Below the pieces are notes generated by a model. That model was not told the DNA's origin. It ran no database searches and was given only the letters and a program-made list of their open reading frames with translations. From Siphonodentalium dalli (taxonomy: Eukaryota; Mollusca; Scaphopoda; Gadilida; Siphonodentaliidae), in the NCBI GenBank assembly GCA_032622095.1, contig CP136061.1, positions 52,151,762 to 52,215,761 on the forward strand: a DNA stretch of 64,000 nt, read 5' to 3'. Below, piece by piece: positions 42,701-51,411 of the stretch. The number at the start of each line of letters is the position of its first letter. The first letter of the stretch is position 1. The position numbers and the translations under genes were made by a program.

Positions 42701-44014
42701 TTTTTAATAACGTCATTTATTTGTGTATGAGCAGGATTTCATGCAACGACCGACGGGGGGAATGGGTCCGTGTGACGGACCCGCAGCCGGCCTGGCGGAA
42801 ACCCTGTTATTATATTCCTGTCCAAATCCCCCCCCCCCCCCCTTGTACTATAGATGCAATTTTAAAATAACCACCAAATTATTGTCAACACGCAGGGACC
42901 ATTGTTCTCACAGGGACAAATAAGATCTAACAGAAACGCAGGCTTTGCGAATCCAAAAAAAATAACGATGCTGGAAAAGCTTGGGGGACAAATACATCAT
43001 ATAAAAATGGCGGTGCTTCCGGTTGAGATTGGCAGGTCGCTTATGGGATGTAAACATTGCCACTTCCCACTTCAAGTGTCGAATTTTACTAACTATTAGC
43101 AGTGAATTGTAGAACAAAACTAGCAGTTTTTTTATTATTTTATAACGTAGCGCATATAATAAAAAGAACACGTACCGATTTTGGTTGAATATCAAGATTA
43201 TCTCACGAGTCGGTATTCTCTATGTATTCACTTATTAACTTATACAAATTGGATACAATGAAATTCTATATTTTAATATTTTATCATCGAAACTGACTTA
43301 ACTGACTTATCGAATGTGATAACTTTTGATTCAAAAGAAAAAAAATTAAATTTTTATTTTAAAAAATAAATATTTGTTTTTTGTTAAATTGAGCAAGGAG
43401 TTCAATCTAAAAAAAAATGTTTAATAATTTTTTTTTTTTAAATCAATATGTGTGCTTTGCACGCAAAGGGGCGGCTGAATAAACACTCCCAAAGGGAACC
43501 TGTTTCAGTTAGTTAATGTATAAATTAATGTATTAAATATTTTTCTAGTATGTTTCAAATTTGAGTACATGAATAAAAACCTCTGTGGCATATATTTCTC
43601 ATTATCAGAAATTATCATAAATTAATAATTTATCAATAATTCAAACAGAAATTACCAAAAATTTATAATTTATCCACAATTTAAACAGAAATCTAATTCA
43701 GTAACATCTATCTTGGAACATTTTTTCTTTTGTTTTGAGAACGACTTCAAATGCAAAATTTCACCTGTGTTATAAAATTTTGAGTGATCATTTTCTTTCA
43801 TTTTGAGGTTGGTTTCAAGCCTGCTGGGGGAATCAGGACAGCCAAGGATGCATGCACATGGCTGTCACTCATGAAGGAGGAATTAGGTGACGAGTGGACA
43901 AAGCCAAGCCTATTCCGGATAGGTGCGAGTAGCCTTCTGGGAGACATCGAGAGGCAGCTGTTCCATCATGTGACTGGACGATACGCCGCTGCTCATGAGT
44001 TACCTGTTTCGTGA
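24000..44014 (+). CDS. DERA: Deoxyribose-phosphate aldolase (DERA), seven exons, lacking the first coding exon
   Basis: DERA reversibly cleaves 2-deoxyribose-5-phosphate to glyceraldehyde-3-phosphate and acetaldehyde in the cytosol, feeding nucleoside sugars into glycolysis. It is a class I (Schiff-base) TIM-barrel aldolase. The exons are 24000-24097, 25824-25971, 26967-27065, 28034-28168, 32003-32131, 33790-33902 and 43808-44014. All are bounded by AG/GT and join in frame to give 309 codons before the stop, against about 318 for the human protein, so only ~10-15 N-terminal residues are missing. Key residues are present: DLTTLSGDD, the D of EIDVVINR, the Schiff-base lysine in DFIKTSTGK and the second lysine in VGFKPAGGIRT. 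The C-terminus ends ELPVS, like vertebrate DERA. Introns reach 9.9 kb and are packed with transposons. The gene appears functional. Confidence 0.95.
24098..25823 (+). other. DERA intron 2 with repeat insertions
   Basis: Around 24440-24815 lies a member of a dispersed family with CCGTCTGTCCGTGCATCCG near one end and TTTCGGGGGACACTG at the other; it contains a direct repeat of about 60 bp (GACGAGTTCGAAAACCAGTT twice). Relatives lie at 49600-50045 and, more distantly, 38213, 53770 and 58540. From 25056 to 25700 is a tandem array described separately. Confidence 0.6.
25056..25700. repeat. Tandem repeat array with CAGCCATCTTGGATTT boxes
   Basis: About four diverged ~150-bp units share GGTCACCTCTAGATGGGAGC, AAACATGGCCACCAGCAGCC and 'ATCTTGGATTTT'. 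The array runs into a tail with GCATGACATTATCCCCTCTC and GTCATTGACACTTTCA. The same unit plus tail recurs at 62625-62890. It has no coding capacity and probably belongs to a mobile family. Confidence 0.7.
25824..25971 (+). CDS. DERA: DERA exon 3
   Basis: The acceptor is TTGCTTATTCAG and the donor GTATGG. It encodes AAWQLRAVTCIDLTTLSGDD, the first barrel strand of the eukaryotic enzyme, then LCFKANRPIRDDIMKSMNMH. It ends after AAA G, phase 1. Confidence 0.95.
26967..27065 (+). CDS. DERA: DERA exon 4
   Basis: The acceptor is ATATTTTCAG and the donor GTATTT. It encodes GVTTGAVCVYPNRVKDCAKA and ends IPIAS. VCVYP is the conserved strand near the substrate pocket. A mariner-like palindrome begins about 110 bp after the donor. 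Confidence 0.95.
27178..27358. mobile_element. Mariner/pogo-like palindromic MITE
   Basis: Inverted ends start CAGTAATTCCCTAAATAATT and continue with GACTCCTTAACCACAGCAG and GGATTTAGTCGGAAATATG. TA borders both ends (27176-27177, 27359-27360), the Tc1/mariner-type target duplication. Other copies are at 31066, 33034-33136, 47321-47566 and a fragment at 3022. Confidence 0.78.
27365..27960. mobile_element. Large foldback element in DERA intron 4
   Basis: Two ~280-bp arms meet near 27640 at the palindromic tip GGAGTGTTTCATTTACAGTG. The arms carry GAATGTGTCATTCTACTAAC, CAAACGAAAACAATTTC and CTTGAGCAAGATTATGCTCC in inverted order. The right arm ends only about 75 bp before the DERA exon 5 acceptor. 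A one-arm relative lies at about 40950-41330. Confidence 0.75.
28034..28168 (+). CDS. DERA: DERA exon 5
   Basis: The acceptor is TCTTATTACAG and the donor GTAGAT. It encodes VATGFPSGQMPLKSRLDEIR then ADGADEIDVVINRQYALSG. It contains the conserved aspartate (EIDVV) that takes part in the proton relay. A degraded partial copy of this exon lies directly downstream at ~28195-28290. Confidence 0.95.
28195..28290 (+). pseudogene. Decayed tandem duplicate of part of DERA exon 5
   Basis: GTGAGATCAGACAAGCTG, GATGTCATCAATCGATAATA, TATGCTCTATC and TAACTCTACTT repeat, in order, the last ~75 bp of exon 5 and the start of the following intron. A block of about 10 bases is deleted and substitutions have removed the reading frame (in-frame TAG/TAA appear). 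The local duplication spanned the exon 3' end and donor. The donor itself is no longer intact, so it should not be spliced. Confidence 0.8.
28291..29259 (+). other. DERA intron 5, first part
   Basis: This is AT-rich intron with no recognised gene or repeat. The short open frames here lack coding features. Confidence 0.5.
29260..30768. mobile_element. hAT-like DNA transposon remnant
   Basis: The left end starts CAGGGTTCGCACTGCC and the right end, read inward, CAGGGTCCGTGCTGGAC; both continue into TTGCCAAAT-type sequence. CAGGGT termini are typical of hAT elements. The flanks ATCTTGAA (29249) and ATCTTGAT (30769) agree at seven of eight positions but with a 3-base offset on the left, so the duplication is only suggestive. 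Inside are CCCCGGACCCCCC-type sequence near the right end and a possible coding start at 30293. Confidence 0.55.
30293..30355 (+). CDS. Candidate first coding exon of a degraded transposon gene
   Basis: An ATG in good context (AACAAGATG) opens 21 codons with residues MPRPKNQWCKSF, ending at a canonical-looking donor (CAGG|GTAGGT). It sits inside a hAT-like element and could be the 5' exon of its lost transposase, since C and H residues spaced as in a zinc finger start (WCKSFYSHPQFEH) are seen. No downstream transposase exon follows, and the identification is weak. Confidence 0.3.
31066..31165. mobile_element. Mariner-like MITE, left half
   Basis: It starts CAGTAATGCCCTAAATAA after a TA and runs to GCTTGTTGCCATTGAATG. 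The right half is missing. Confidence 0.6.
31201..31576. mobile_element. piggyBac-like MITE with TTAA borders
   Basis: The ends are TTAACCCTTTACCCAACAGA and, read inward from the right, TTAACCCTTTACCCAACAAA. The TTAA borders and CCCT start match piggyBac-type elements. The interior holds two hairpins made of GCCAATGCATTCTCTTATAT and GCGAGGCGACCTATGG in facing orientations. Related copies are at 44399, 48222, 50740, ~51775 and ~54690. Confidence 0.75.
31855..31880. repeat. Poly(G) tract
   Basis: An almost pure run of over 20 G follows GGGGGAATTT. It lies in DERA intron 5, about 120 bp before exon 6. Confidence 0.9.
32003..32131 (+). CDS. DERA: DERA exon 6
   Basis: The acceptor is TTTTCTTTAG and the donor GTGAGT. 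It encodes GIYEEVRLMREACGEAHIKT, ILATGELGS and VYKASIICMMA. 'KTILATGEL' is a diagnostic DERA strand. A double-hairpin MITE starts ~85 bp after the donor. Confidence 0.95.
32217..32656. mobile_element. Double-hairpin MITE, full-length copy
   Basis: Inverted ends are AAGCCTGCAAATAG on the left and its exact complement on the right. Each end is followed by a GAATGAGGTCCCCAGAGGGT hairpin. The middle contains AGTTGAAGTTGGTGATG and GGAAAACATAACTAAA. It lies ~85 bp after DERA exon 6. Confidence 0.82.
33034..33136. mobile_element. Mariner-like MITE, internally deleted
   Basis: It runs from CAGTAATTCCCTAAATAATC to TTACTG with TA on both sides, about 100 bp long. The right inverted arm has been lost except for the terminal bases. 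Confidence 0.65.
33790..33902 (+). CDS. DERA: DERA exon 7 with Schiff-base lysine
   Basis: The acceptor is ATTATAACAG and the donor GTAACT. It encodes GADFIKTSTGKEGVNAILP and RAIREYYQRTGHK. The first lysine of KTSTGK forms the carbinolamine/Schiff base with the substrate. A degenerate double-hairpin MITE copy begins only about 13 bp beyond the donor. Confidence 0.95.
33915..34260. mobile_element. Degenerate double-hairpin MITE abutting DERA exon 7
   Basis: GGCCTCAAAATATGCTGCC starts the element, as in the compact copy at 47156. GAATGAGATTCCCAGAAGG and ACCCTCTGGGGACCTCATTC form the first hairpin, and the family's interior follows. It begins 13 bp after the exon 7 donor. Confidence 0.7.
34609..34618. 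repeat. Target-site duplication, left
   Basis: CATGTTTGCC precedes the foldback element and is repeated exactly at 40190-40199 after it. Confidence 0.88.
34640..35530. repeat. Left-arm tandem repeats of the foldback element
   Basis: GGCAGGTCTTGGTGGTCTCA recurs at about 34663 and 34999, a 336-bp period with near identity over the unit. A third, diverged unit follows from ~35325. Each unit consists of two diverged ~165-bp halves: one has CTGTGTCGTCCACCGGCGGG, the other CTATCTCGTTCGCGGCCGGC. Confidence 0.85.
35531..36849. other. Central spacer of the foldback element
   Basis: This is AT-rich and non-coding. It contains a hairpin near 35745-35797 (CGGGCCGATA against TATCGGCCCG) and an (AT)n run at 36710-36738. 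No transposase motif was found in any frame. Confidence 0.65.
36850..40189. repeat. Right-arm tandem repeats of the foldback element
   Basis: The block TTAATATCGGCATTTAAA recurs near 36891, 37231, 37560, 37890, 39007, 39339, 39670 and 40002, spacing about 330 bp apart from the inserted element at 38213. Adjacent units alternate in type: the segment starting near 37158 repeats almost exactly at 37817, a ~659-bp two-unit higher-order repeat, and the units at 39133 and 39464 are nearly identical. The open frames inside units (e.g. 37249-37560) are by-products of the repeat. Confidence 0.88.
38213..39003. mobile_element. Dispersed repeat inserted in the foldback arm
   Basis: The satellite unit is broken after CTCTCCCGGGTT and resumes at TTTTAGTTAATATCG. 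The insert starts with TATGCCCCCGATCTCC, has a GTCC/TTCC microsatellite (38260-38341), a ~190-bp direct repeat (CATAACTTTGGTTTC / CATAACTTTAGTTTC) and ends CGCCTAGCGGTGCACTTG. A relative with a similar head (ATACCCCCGATATTAG) is at ~58532. No coding sequence. Confidence 0.65.
40200..41351 (+). other. DERA intron 7, right of the foldback element
   Basis: Around 40660-40735 are TTGGCCAAATAAAAT and GTGGCCATCT motifs matching those at 34380-34520. The foldback element therefore probably inserted into an older repeat that now flanks it. From ~40950 to 41330 is a single arm of the foldback family at 27365. Confidence 0.55.
41352..41590. mobile_element. Double-hairpin MITE, right half missing
   Basis: It starts CAAGTCTGGTGTCTGAC, has the GAATGAGGTCCCCAGAGAGT hairpin and the GAAGTTGGTGATGTTCACCC interior, then stops at GCAAATTAGGGGATT. 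Confidence 0.72.
41716..42806. mobile_element. hAT-like element with CAGGGTTTCTGCCAGG ends
   Basis: The left end is CAGGGTTTCTGCCAGG and the right end CCTGGCGGAAACCCTG, inverted. Subterminal GAGTCCGTATTGGGG and GAATGGGTCCGTGTGACGG also face each other. The flanks are TTA-rich on both sides, so an 8-bp duplication cannot be read reliably. It is 1.1 kb with no transposase. Confidence 0.65.
42815..43800 (+). other. DERA intron 7, end
   Basis: A poly(C) run at 42829-42842 is followed by very AT-rich DNA. Nothing coding was recognised before the last exon. Confidence 0.5.
43808..44014 (+). CDS. DERA: DERA last exon
   Basis: The acceptor is TTCATTTTGAG. It encodes VGFKPAGGIRTAKDACTWLS, KEELGDEW, FRIGASSLLGDIERQ and HHVTGRYAAAHELPVS, then TGA at 44012. 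The lysine of FKPAGG is the second catalytic lysine, and RIGASSLL contributes to phosphate binding. AATAAA near 44131 is a likely polyadenylation signal. Confidence 0.96.
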   Translation, partial: VGFKPAGGIRTAKDACTWLSLMKEELGDEWTKPSLFRIGASSLLGDIERQLFHHVTGRYAAAHELPVS

Positions 44015-44129
44015 TCTTTAATCATCATATTGTCACACCTACTACCCGAACCACATCTACCTCATGGCATACTCAACCGATTCTATTGATGTGGCAAAAG
44101 CAGTGTATTATCTATGTTTTATACCTTGA

Positions 44130-44135
44130 ATAAAA
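44130..44135 (+). terminator. DERA: Probable DERA polyadenylation signal
   Basis: AATAAA occurs about 115 bp after the DERA stop codon, in the context CTTGAATAAAATGAC. It is the first canonical hexamer downstream of the last exon. Confidence 0.5.
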
Positions 44136-44398
44136 TGACATAGAGATCTATACTAATTAATGCATTCACCCTGTGTTGTGATTATAACCTGCCTGCATGT
44201 ATGATCCCTGGTTATCGGGGACCAGATTATGTTGGATTCATGTTATAACCACAGTAGCCGGAGGAGCATGCCATGAGGTAGATGTACCAGCCAGAGAGGT
44301 GTAGGTTCGGTTGTTGTGTTGGAAGTGCTATTTCATTGATTTTTTTGAAGTTATTAAGAATCTTATCCTATAATCAGGATTTTGGCCATGATTGGTTA

Positions 44399-44649
44399 TT
44401 AACCCTTCCATGACTGGAGCTTGTTGCGAAAACCCTGTGCGAAAACCCTGTGCCAATGCATTCTCTTATATATGCGAGTCTCCGATAGGGAGCCTCGCAT
44501 ATATAAGAGAATACATCAGCCTAACAATATTTACCTTGACATTGTATGGCATTGAATTCTCTCATTGCAAGACTCGCATATATAAGAGAATGTACTGGCA
44601 CATGATCTTAAAGGCTGCATCATCGCAGCTCCCGTCATGAAAGTGTTAA
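44399..44649. mobile_element. piggyBac-like MITE
   Basis: TTAACCCTTCCATGACTGGA on the left faces TTAACACTTTCATGACGGGA read inward from the right. Internal hairpins use CCAATGCATTCTCTTATATA and its complement. TTAA borders. Confidence 0.75.
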
Positions 44650-45065
44650 AAGGGCAGGCCATGTTTGAAAGTCAGAAATGGGTCAACATTTAGTTTGTAT
44701 GCCATTAAACAGCTTGAATGGGTGGACTTTCAATATTCACAAATATCTGGGAAGCCAGTCAATTCTTTTTGTGACAAAGAGATCATCTTCGAGGTGAATG
44801 GGATATGCACAAGCAAAACATGTATGTTCATTTGTAACGACGCAACATATACCAGTGTGTCCTTATATTGCATTTTTGAGTGATCAGTCATCATTATCAG
44901 TTAGGCCAAATATATAAATACTAGGGGATTGCCCATTACAAATGACAATTGACAAACATGACATGCAGGTAAATATCATCTCTACTGCACTGCTATTAAC
45001 GATACAAACAAAGCTGGCAAATGGTGCTCAGAGTTTATCTGGAATTTGGCTTTGATGTTTTGTTA
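44650..45065. other. Intergenic, downstream of DERA
   Basis: No gene is seen. Around 44925-44975 is a short dispersed segment (GGGGATTGCCCATTACAAAT) resembling 15850-15895. Confidence 0.4.
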
Positions 45066-45074
45066 TGACGGACC

Positions 45075-46005
45075 TAGTCCAAGTCTTCTTGTACTAAAAC
45101 CAGCTAAGATATTGGGATGGCGATGCTGGCGTTTAGTCCAAGACCGCCCTATATGCTCGCTTATGACACGGCTTAAGCGTTAGTGACCCGCTCAAATAAA
45201 ACCACAATTATATGAAATAAAATATCACAATTGCGACAATAAACGGATATTTTCCGCAGAAGACATGCTATTTTATCTGAAACCCACATCAGTTGTGAAT
45301 TTAAAACGGTAATTTAATGTGAAAAGAAACATTTGCCGCAGTGTTTACATATTTTTAAAAGTATGCGAACTCAGTTGACCTTGCGAACTGCGTTCGGCAT
45401 TTTCCGGTGAAAATATTCCGTAGATTTTCAATCAACCACGCACGATGAATTCTCCATTGTAATCGTATTTATACGTGACAATAAATAAATAAATACATAG
45501 ATTAAATACATATTGAAGATATAAATGTAATACATTACATAAATTACGGGAATTATAACCATCTCACAGTTTAAAACAGTGTAAACACAATGAGCATTAG
45601 AATATCATGGGGGCCGCCATTTTGTTTGTATCAAAATTCGTCTCGGCCAAAACAAACACCGGACAATGCCGAAGTTCTTCGGAACCTGAGTTCGGCTTTC
45701 AGTTAAGTAAACAAACAGAAAAAACAACGATGTTTATGGCAATCAACCGGAATATTCTATGTGTAATTTAACATTAAAGTTAGATTATTATACACCATTC
45801 TGACCATAAGATGTAAGCCTTTCCGATGTATATAGCATCATGTATTGATTTGCTAGGTAAATCGAGTAAAATACACCACAGATTCCCGCCACAGATCGTG
45901 GGCGTAAGTCGTGTGGTAGGATTGGTATGCAAGCGGGCTTGGACTAAACGCCAGCATCGCCATCCCAATATCTTAGCTGGTTTTAGTACAAGAAGACTTG
46001 GACTA
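45075..46005. mobile_element. MULE-like MITE with perfect 9-bp target duplication
   Basis: The ~70-bp inverted ends, nearly identical, begin TAGTCCAAGTCTTCTTGTAC and include GATATTGGGATGGCGATGCT. TGACGGACC flanks both sides (45066-45074 and 46006-46014). The element is 931 bp with no transposase. Long TIRs and a 9-bp duplication fit the Mutator-like superfamily. The near identity of the ends suggests recent movement. Confidence 0.88.
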
Positions 46006-46014
46006 TGACGGACC

Positions 46015-47155
46015 CTGCTGAAAACACATTCATCTTTGGAGAAAAGCATTATATCAGTGAAAATATCGCCTTGATAACCTTTGGGAAACGTGTTATATCT
46101 CAGGTCATCTTGTACTGATTGGCCTGAAAGTTTGTTTGTCGTATTCTATGATGTGCCACAGAATCTTTTTAATTTTGTCGAACGTGTTTTTCAATATTTT
46201 ATATTACAAATTGGATTTGAACAATAAAAATGTTGTTTTTTGTTTCTGGATTATTTTCCAGATTTTGAGAAAAAAAATGAATAGCCTCCCTCCCTAATCT
46301 CCAAATGAAGATCTAGTCACGTGAGAACACAGATATTTTATTTTAATGGCCCTAACAAAACAACTATTTTCAAGCCCGCAAATAGCCTGTCTGTCATTTG
46401 CAGAATGTAATTTTGTAAACTGTCCTCCAGTGGCAAAACTTGATGTTGACTGGTCTCTCCAACTCAAAGATATTATTTTGTTTTACTTCTTACAGGATGG
46501 TTAGGGAGGAGATACACCATCTTTAATTGTTTTAATCATTAAAAAAACAAAGAAAATTTCTTTTTTCCTAAGATTTTCTTCTTTGATCCCAGCAGAGTTA
46601 GAATTCAAAGATTTATATACAGTTGTCACTAATTAATCACAAGTATCTAGCTGTGGCATCGTGCTATTCTCTTGGTTCATAGAGTTGAGGTTTTAACTAC
46701 AAATCACTTTAATATTCTAGTCATTGGTTCATATATACTCTAATTTGTTGTTTTATTTTTGGAAGAGGTACATGTTGTACTCATGTACAATAAATTGTGT
46801 TAAGAAAACAATTGTGTTTCCCTTTGAATATTACATATCTATTATATATCTGTTTTGAGGATCTTTCATGGTTTATTTTTGAAGATTAAAGGCAATTGGA
46901 ATACTCATGGTACCTAGTTTTTAAGCTATCACAACCTGATTTCTTGAATGGTGTACAGACGAAATAAGACTAGAATTTGCCTGTGAAAAATAAGCTCATT
47001 ACCAATACGATGTCTGTGACAATAAGAGACTAGCGAAGTTTGTGTCTGGTTACTTAGAGACATGGGGGTAAAAGTGGTGCATTCAATTCTGGCCATTTCA
47101 ATATTTTTATCAACTTCTTTACAAAACTGTTATATAATCATTTCATACTCAACGG
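46015..47155. other. Intergenic, no gene recognised
   Basis: It holds a short fragment of the double-hairpin MITE near 46373-46408 (CAAGCCCGCAAATAGCCTG then CATTTGCAGAATG). The rest is AT-rich without coding signs. Confidence 0.45.
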
Positions 47156-47301
47156 CAGGCCTCAAAATATGGTGCCGGACATTTGCAGAATGAGGTCCCC
47201 AGAGGGTGAATTTAGTGACGCTACACTGCACAGCGGGCTAACATCACTAAATTAACCCTCTGGGGACCTCTTTCTGCATGGCACCATATTTTTAGGCTTG
47301 G
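47156..47301. mobile_element. Compact single-hairpin member of the double-hairpin MITE family
   Basis: Inverted ends GGCCTCAAAATATGGTGCC and GGCACCATATTTTTAGGC enclose one GAATGAGGTCCCCAGAGGGT hairpin. The interior of the longer copies is absent, so this is a solo-hairpin derivative. Confidence 0.7.
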
Positions 47302-47320
47302 TCAACATTGTCCAGTTTTA

Positions 47321-47566
47321 CAGTAATGCCCTAAATAATTGACTCCTTAACCACAGAAGAATTATGGGTAATTTTTCATGATTTAGTTGGAAATATGGCT
47401 TGTTGCCATTCATCGGAAAGTCGAAATATCACTTGTTGCCATTCATCGGAAAGCTCTCACTGAGAGCTTTCCGATGAATGGCAACAAGCCATATTTCCGA
47501 CTAAATCCTGAAAAGTTACCCATAATTCTGCTGTGGTTAAGGAGTCAATTATTTAGGGCATTACTG
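47321..47566. mobile_element. Mariner-like palindromic MITE, most complete copy
   Basis: Inverted ends start CAGTAATGCCCTAAATAATT, with TA on both sides (47319-47320, 47567-47568). The arms extend through GGATTTAGTTGGAAATATGG to the tip GAAAGCTCTCACTGAGAGC. The left arm carries an extra ~30-bp duplication of CTTGTTGCCATTCATCGGAA. Confidence 0.82.
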
Positions 47567-48221
47567 TATGTGATCTGTGTAATTTTGGCTAGTATTTTTA
47601 TTTGCTAGAACATTGATTTGCAATTTAACAGTGAAATCAGTATTTCAAAGGCCTTTGAGCATTATTTTACTATTCTATTAAAGATGCGTAATCCAAATTA
47701 ATGCTCCTACATTACTATTTATTTGGCGTCGGGGGGTAAAATAAATTTTATTCGGGTAGAGGAACATACCCATCAAAGCTCTAGAGTTATCAGATATGGA
47801 TTTTTGAAATCTATTACTTTTCACCACCTGCCTGGAATATTTGGCGGCCGGGCAAATATTCGATGAATGCCGACCGACACACACAATACCAAATTTACAT
47901 TGAACAAAATGTTGATATATAACACTTTTTGGGCAAATTTATTCTATAGTTTACAGTGGTTAGCATTATATTTTGGCAATTAATTGATTCTGATAACTGA
48001 AGCGGCATTTCAAGAAATGTTGTTGTTGGAATCTGATGATATGGGGAGCATCGAATCGGATTATGTACCTTTTAATCTAATCAGTATTTTACTACCCTAC
48101 ATGTAGTGCTATCTCGTATGAATAATGCAATGATCAAGCATTTCCTGAACATTGAATTGGAGAATCCATTTGGGTAATGATTTTGAATGGGAACCTGAAG
48201 CCAGAAAATGCTTGGTTATTG

Positions 48222-48462
48222 TTAAACCCTTCCATGACTGGAGCTTCCTGGATTTTGAATTTTTGGTGAAAACCCTGTGCCAGTGCATTCTCATATATAT
48301 AAGAGAATGCATTGGCCCAACAATATTTACACTGATCTTGTAAGCCAGTGCATTCTCTTATATATGCTAGTTTCCCTATGGGAGACTTTCATATATAAGA
48401 GAATACACTGGCACATGATATTTAATGCTGCACCAGCGCAACTCCCATCATGAAAGGGTAAA
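48222..48462. mobile_element. piggyBac-like MITE
   Basis: It starts near TTAAACCCTTCCATGACTGG and ends GCAACTCCCATCATGAAAGG then GTAAA. Two CATTCTCTTATATATGC-type hairpins are present inside. Confidence 0.68.
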
Positions 48463-49435
48463 TTTGCCAGGTTCAGACTTGTGATATTTGTTGCTATTAC
48501 AATCGGAAGTGGTCTTACACGCTTGACCATGTTAGCTGTGATTACACTCTTATATGGACATTCGGTTCAAATTTGTTTGTCCGACATGTAGCAAAGAGCA
48601 ATAATCCATATTACAACAAAGAAAGAGATAATTTTCAATGAACAGTTAATGCTCTGTGCCCGATACAAGTTTTATATTTACCAGTGGATAACAGTTTTAC
48701 CGTGATTGAAGCCAATTGACCACATCAATTGGTTCATTGTTGATAACTTCCACACTGTCTAACAATCATTTACACTTTTTATTACACGTTTGATTGACAT
48801 CTATAAAAACAATGATTTTGCACCACAAAATAAGAGCACTTTTCGCAGCAGATTTACCTAGTGGCAATAGCATAGTAACACACTTTGCATGCACTAGTAG
48901 CTGAACCTGGCTAATTTGTTAATATTTACTTCTATAAGAATGATATGGAGTTTATTTATAGACAGAACATTTTTTCAATGATGCTTGCATTTAATATGTA
49001 TATACATATCTGCACTGTTTGTTGATATAAAACAACTTTGTTGTCATAATAAAAATAAGATAACTCTTTAACTGAGAAATACAGACTGAATGTAAATCAT
49101 CATTCTCTTTTTCCAGACTTATGGGTTTTTCTCAACTTGGAAAATTTAGTTGTAATGGTTTCACCGATGATAAATCATGGTTACATGGATTCAAAACAAA
49201 GTGGTGTTCTATTCATTTTCACCAGTTTCCATATAACAGAAAGAATGAACTCAAGTCAACTTTATTCGAGCTTGTATTCCTTCATTTTTAGTCAATTTTT
49301 TTAAACTTTGCACAGATATTTATTACCATGGGAACTATACACCTGCAATTATGAGGCCTGTGCGACTGTTTTTAGTGGAGTTATTCCCCTTTTGTCAACT
49401 TTTTTTGTATTACTTCATTTATTGGTCAATATACG

Positions 49436-50280
49436 CAAGCCTGAGTTTAGTGTGCTTGTCATTTGCAGAATGAGGTCCCGAGAGGGTGGATTTAGTGACG
49501 CTATCCCACATAGCAGGCTAGCATCACCAAATTCACCCTCTAGGGAACTCATCCTTCAAACTTAAGTTCCCAAATGATGAATATTGTGATGTACACCCAT
49601 TTGGAACCTTGATAGTCCCCCAAAATTAAAATAGCCGGTGTCCGTCCGGAAATGGTTTCCGGATGATAACTTTAGTTTCGGTTATTAGATCAAAAGCAAA
49701 TTTCATAGGTGAGTTTATCAGACCAAAATACAGGTCAAGTTCGAATATGGGTACAATCCGCCTATTTTTGCTAGAGTTATGGCCCTTTTTCGACATAGAA
49801 TCCTGTCAATTTCTGGTTTCCGGATGATAACTTTAGGTTGTGTGATCATATCTGACTCAAATTTAGTATGATAGTTTATCAGCCCAGGGGTTTGCTCTGC
49901 CCATTTTTGTGAGAGTTATGGCCCTTTTACGACTTAGAATCCTGTCAATTTCTGGTTTCCGGATGATAACTTTAGTTTGTGTGATGCCCCCAATGAAGCC
50001 ACTTTTTCGGGGGACACTGGCCGGACCAGCCGGACGGCCTTTTATTATTCAATGTGTCATCTGCCAATTTGGGGATATAGAGCAACTAAACTAAAAAATA
50101 AATAGAATCTATGTGAAGAAGTTTCTATAGAAATTTGATAATAAAGAAACTTTCCAGAGAAGATGAGGCCTAAGGAGAATGAGGTCCACAGATGGTGAAT
50201 TTAGTGATGCTAGCCCGCTATACAGGATAGCATCACTAAATTAACCCTCTGCAAATGACAAGCGCACTTAACTCAGGCTT
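49436..50280. mobile_element. Double-hairpin MITE split by another repeat
   Basis: The left end (CAAGCCTGAGTTTAGTGTG, then the GAATGAGGTCCCGAGAGGGT hairpin) and right end (GAATGAGGTCCACAGATGG hairpin, then GCACTTAACTCAGGCTTC) belong together. Between them, about 49605-50045, lies a member of the GTCCGTCCGG/TTTCGGGGGACACTGG family with repeated GGTTTCCGGATGATAACTTT boxes. Confidence 0.7.
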
Positions 50281-50739
50281 CATTAAACTAATAATGAAAG
50301 AAATGAGTTTGAATCTAAATATGGGTTAATGGAATGTAAGGCCATTTGTACATGCTTTGTATCAGGGGTGGAACCAGGGTAGTCAGGGGACTACAGCCCC
50401 AATGTCGAAGAAATCTGCAATTGTTAGACTGGTAGTTTCCGGGATCCATAGTCCCTGCAACGCAGAAATGTTTGTGCTACACCTGCTTACGAAACAGATC
50501 TGATAACCTTTGTATGAAATTGGTAGTTGCATGCACATCTATGCAGGGGGTATATCCAACACAAAGCACACACCACAAGATCAAGGTATTTCTTTACTGG
50601 GTTCACAATAATTTGAGGTCCATTCCCACTTTATGTGTTGACATTTGTTGCCTCTAAACCACAGATTGAAGTTGGTAGCATCGATTTATTATTTTCTTGG
50701 ATTCAACCCGTCCTGCTAAATAATGTTCACCCTGAATAT

Positions 50740-50959
50740 TTAACCCTATCATGACTGGAGCTTTCTGAAATTTTGCAAAAACCCTGTGCCAATGCATTCT
50801 CTTATATATATGCGAGTATAGGGCATCTTGCATATATAAGAGCATGCATTGGCCTAACAATATTTACCTTGATCTTGGGGAAACTCACATATATAAGACA
50901 ATGTACTGGCACAGGGTCTTCAATGCTGCACCAGCGCAGCTCCCATCAGGAAAGGGTTA
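50740..50959. mobile_element. piggyBac-like MITE
   Basis: It starts TTAACCCTATCATGACTGGA and ends GCTCCCATCAGGAAAGGGTT. The interior has GCCAATGCATTCTCTTATAT hairpins. Confidence 0.7.
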
Positions 50960-51339
50960 TACAACACCTCAATACATCAGGATCCTAATCGATAATTGGA
51001 ATTTACGTAGGAGAAACACTCTTCAACTAATATATAAGTTCTTCATATGAATGAATAATTTATTTGAAAGTAACCACAATAGAATGGTGTATGTTGTCAA
51101 CATGTAGTATAAAGATAACAAGATATAGACATTTTTGGTAAGGTTTTGCTGTCAACATACAGTGAAATGATGGTAGGATTGAGGTGACATCATATCTGTT
51201 GGTTTAATTTCATCAGTGCTTCCAGTTATGAACGTTTATAGCTTCTGCATATAGTAACATTGTAAATGTTGTGTTTCTTGATATTACTGACAAGGACTTC
51301 ACACATTTTATGTAACACATATATATAGAATATCCATAT

Positions 51340-51411
51340 AGTTTGACGAGATATAAGGTTTATTTTGCTGAATCATACGAGCGAAATAAACCTAGTATCT
51401 CGTCAAACTTT
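51340..51411. repeat. Short hairpin
   Basis: GTTTGACGAGATATAAGGTT pairs with its near-complement across a loop containing GCTGAATCATACGAGC. Confidence 0.6.

Noticed and set aside
45780-46049. 89-codon minus-strand frame
   Set aside because: Runs across the terminal inverted repeat of the MULE-like MITE and its flank; not a gene.
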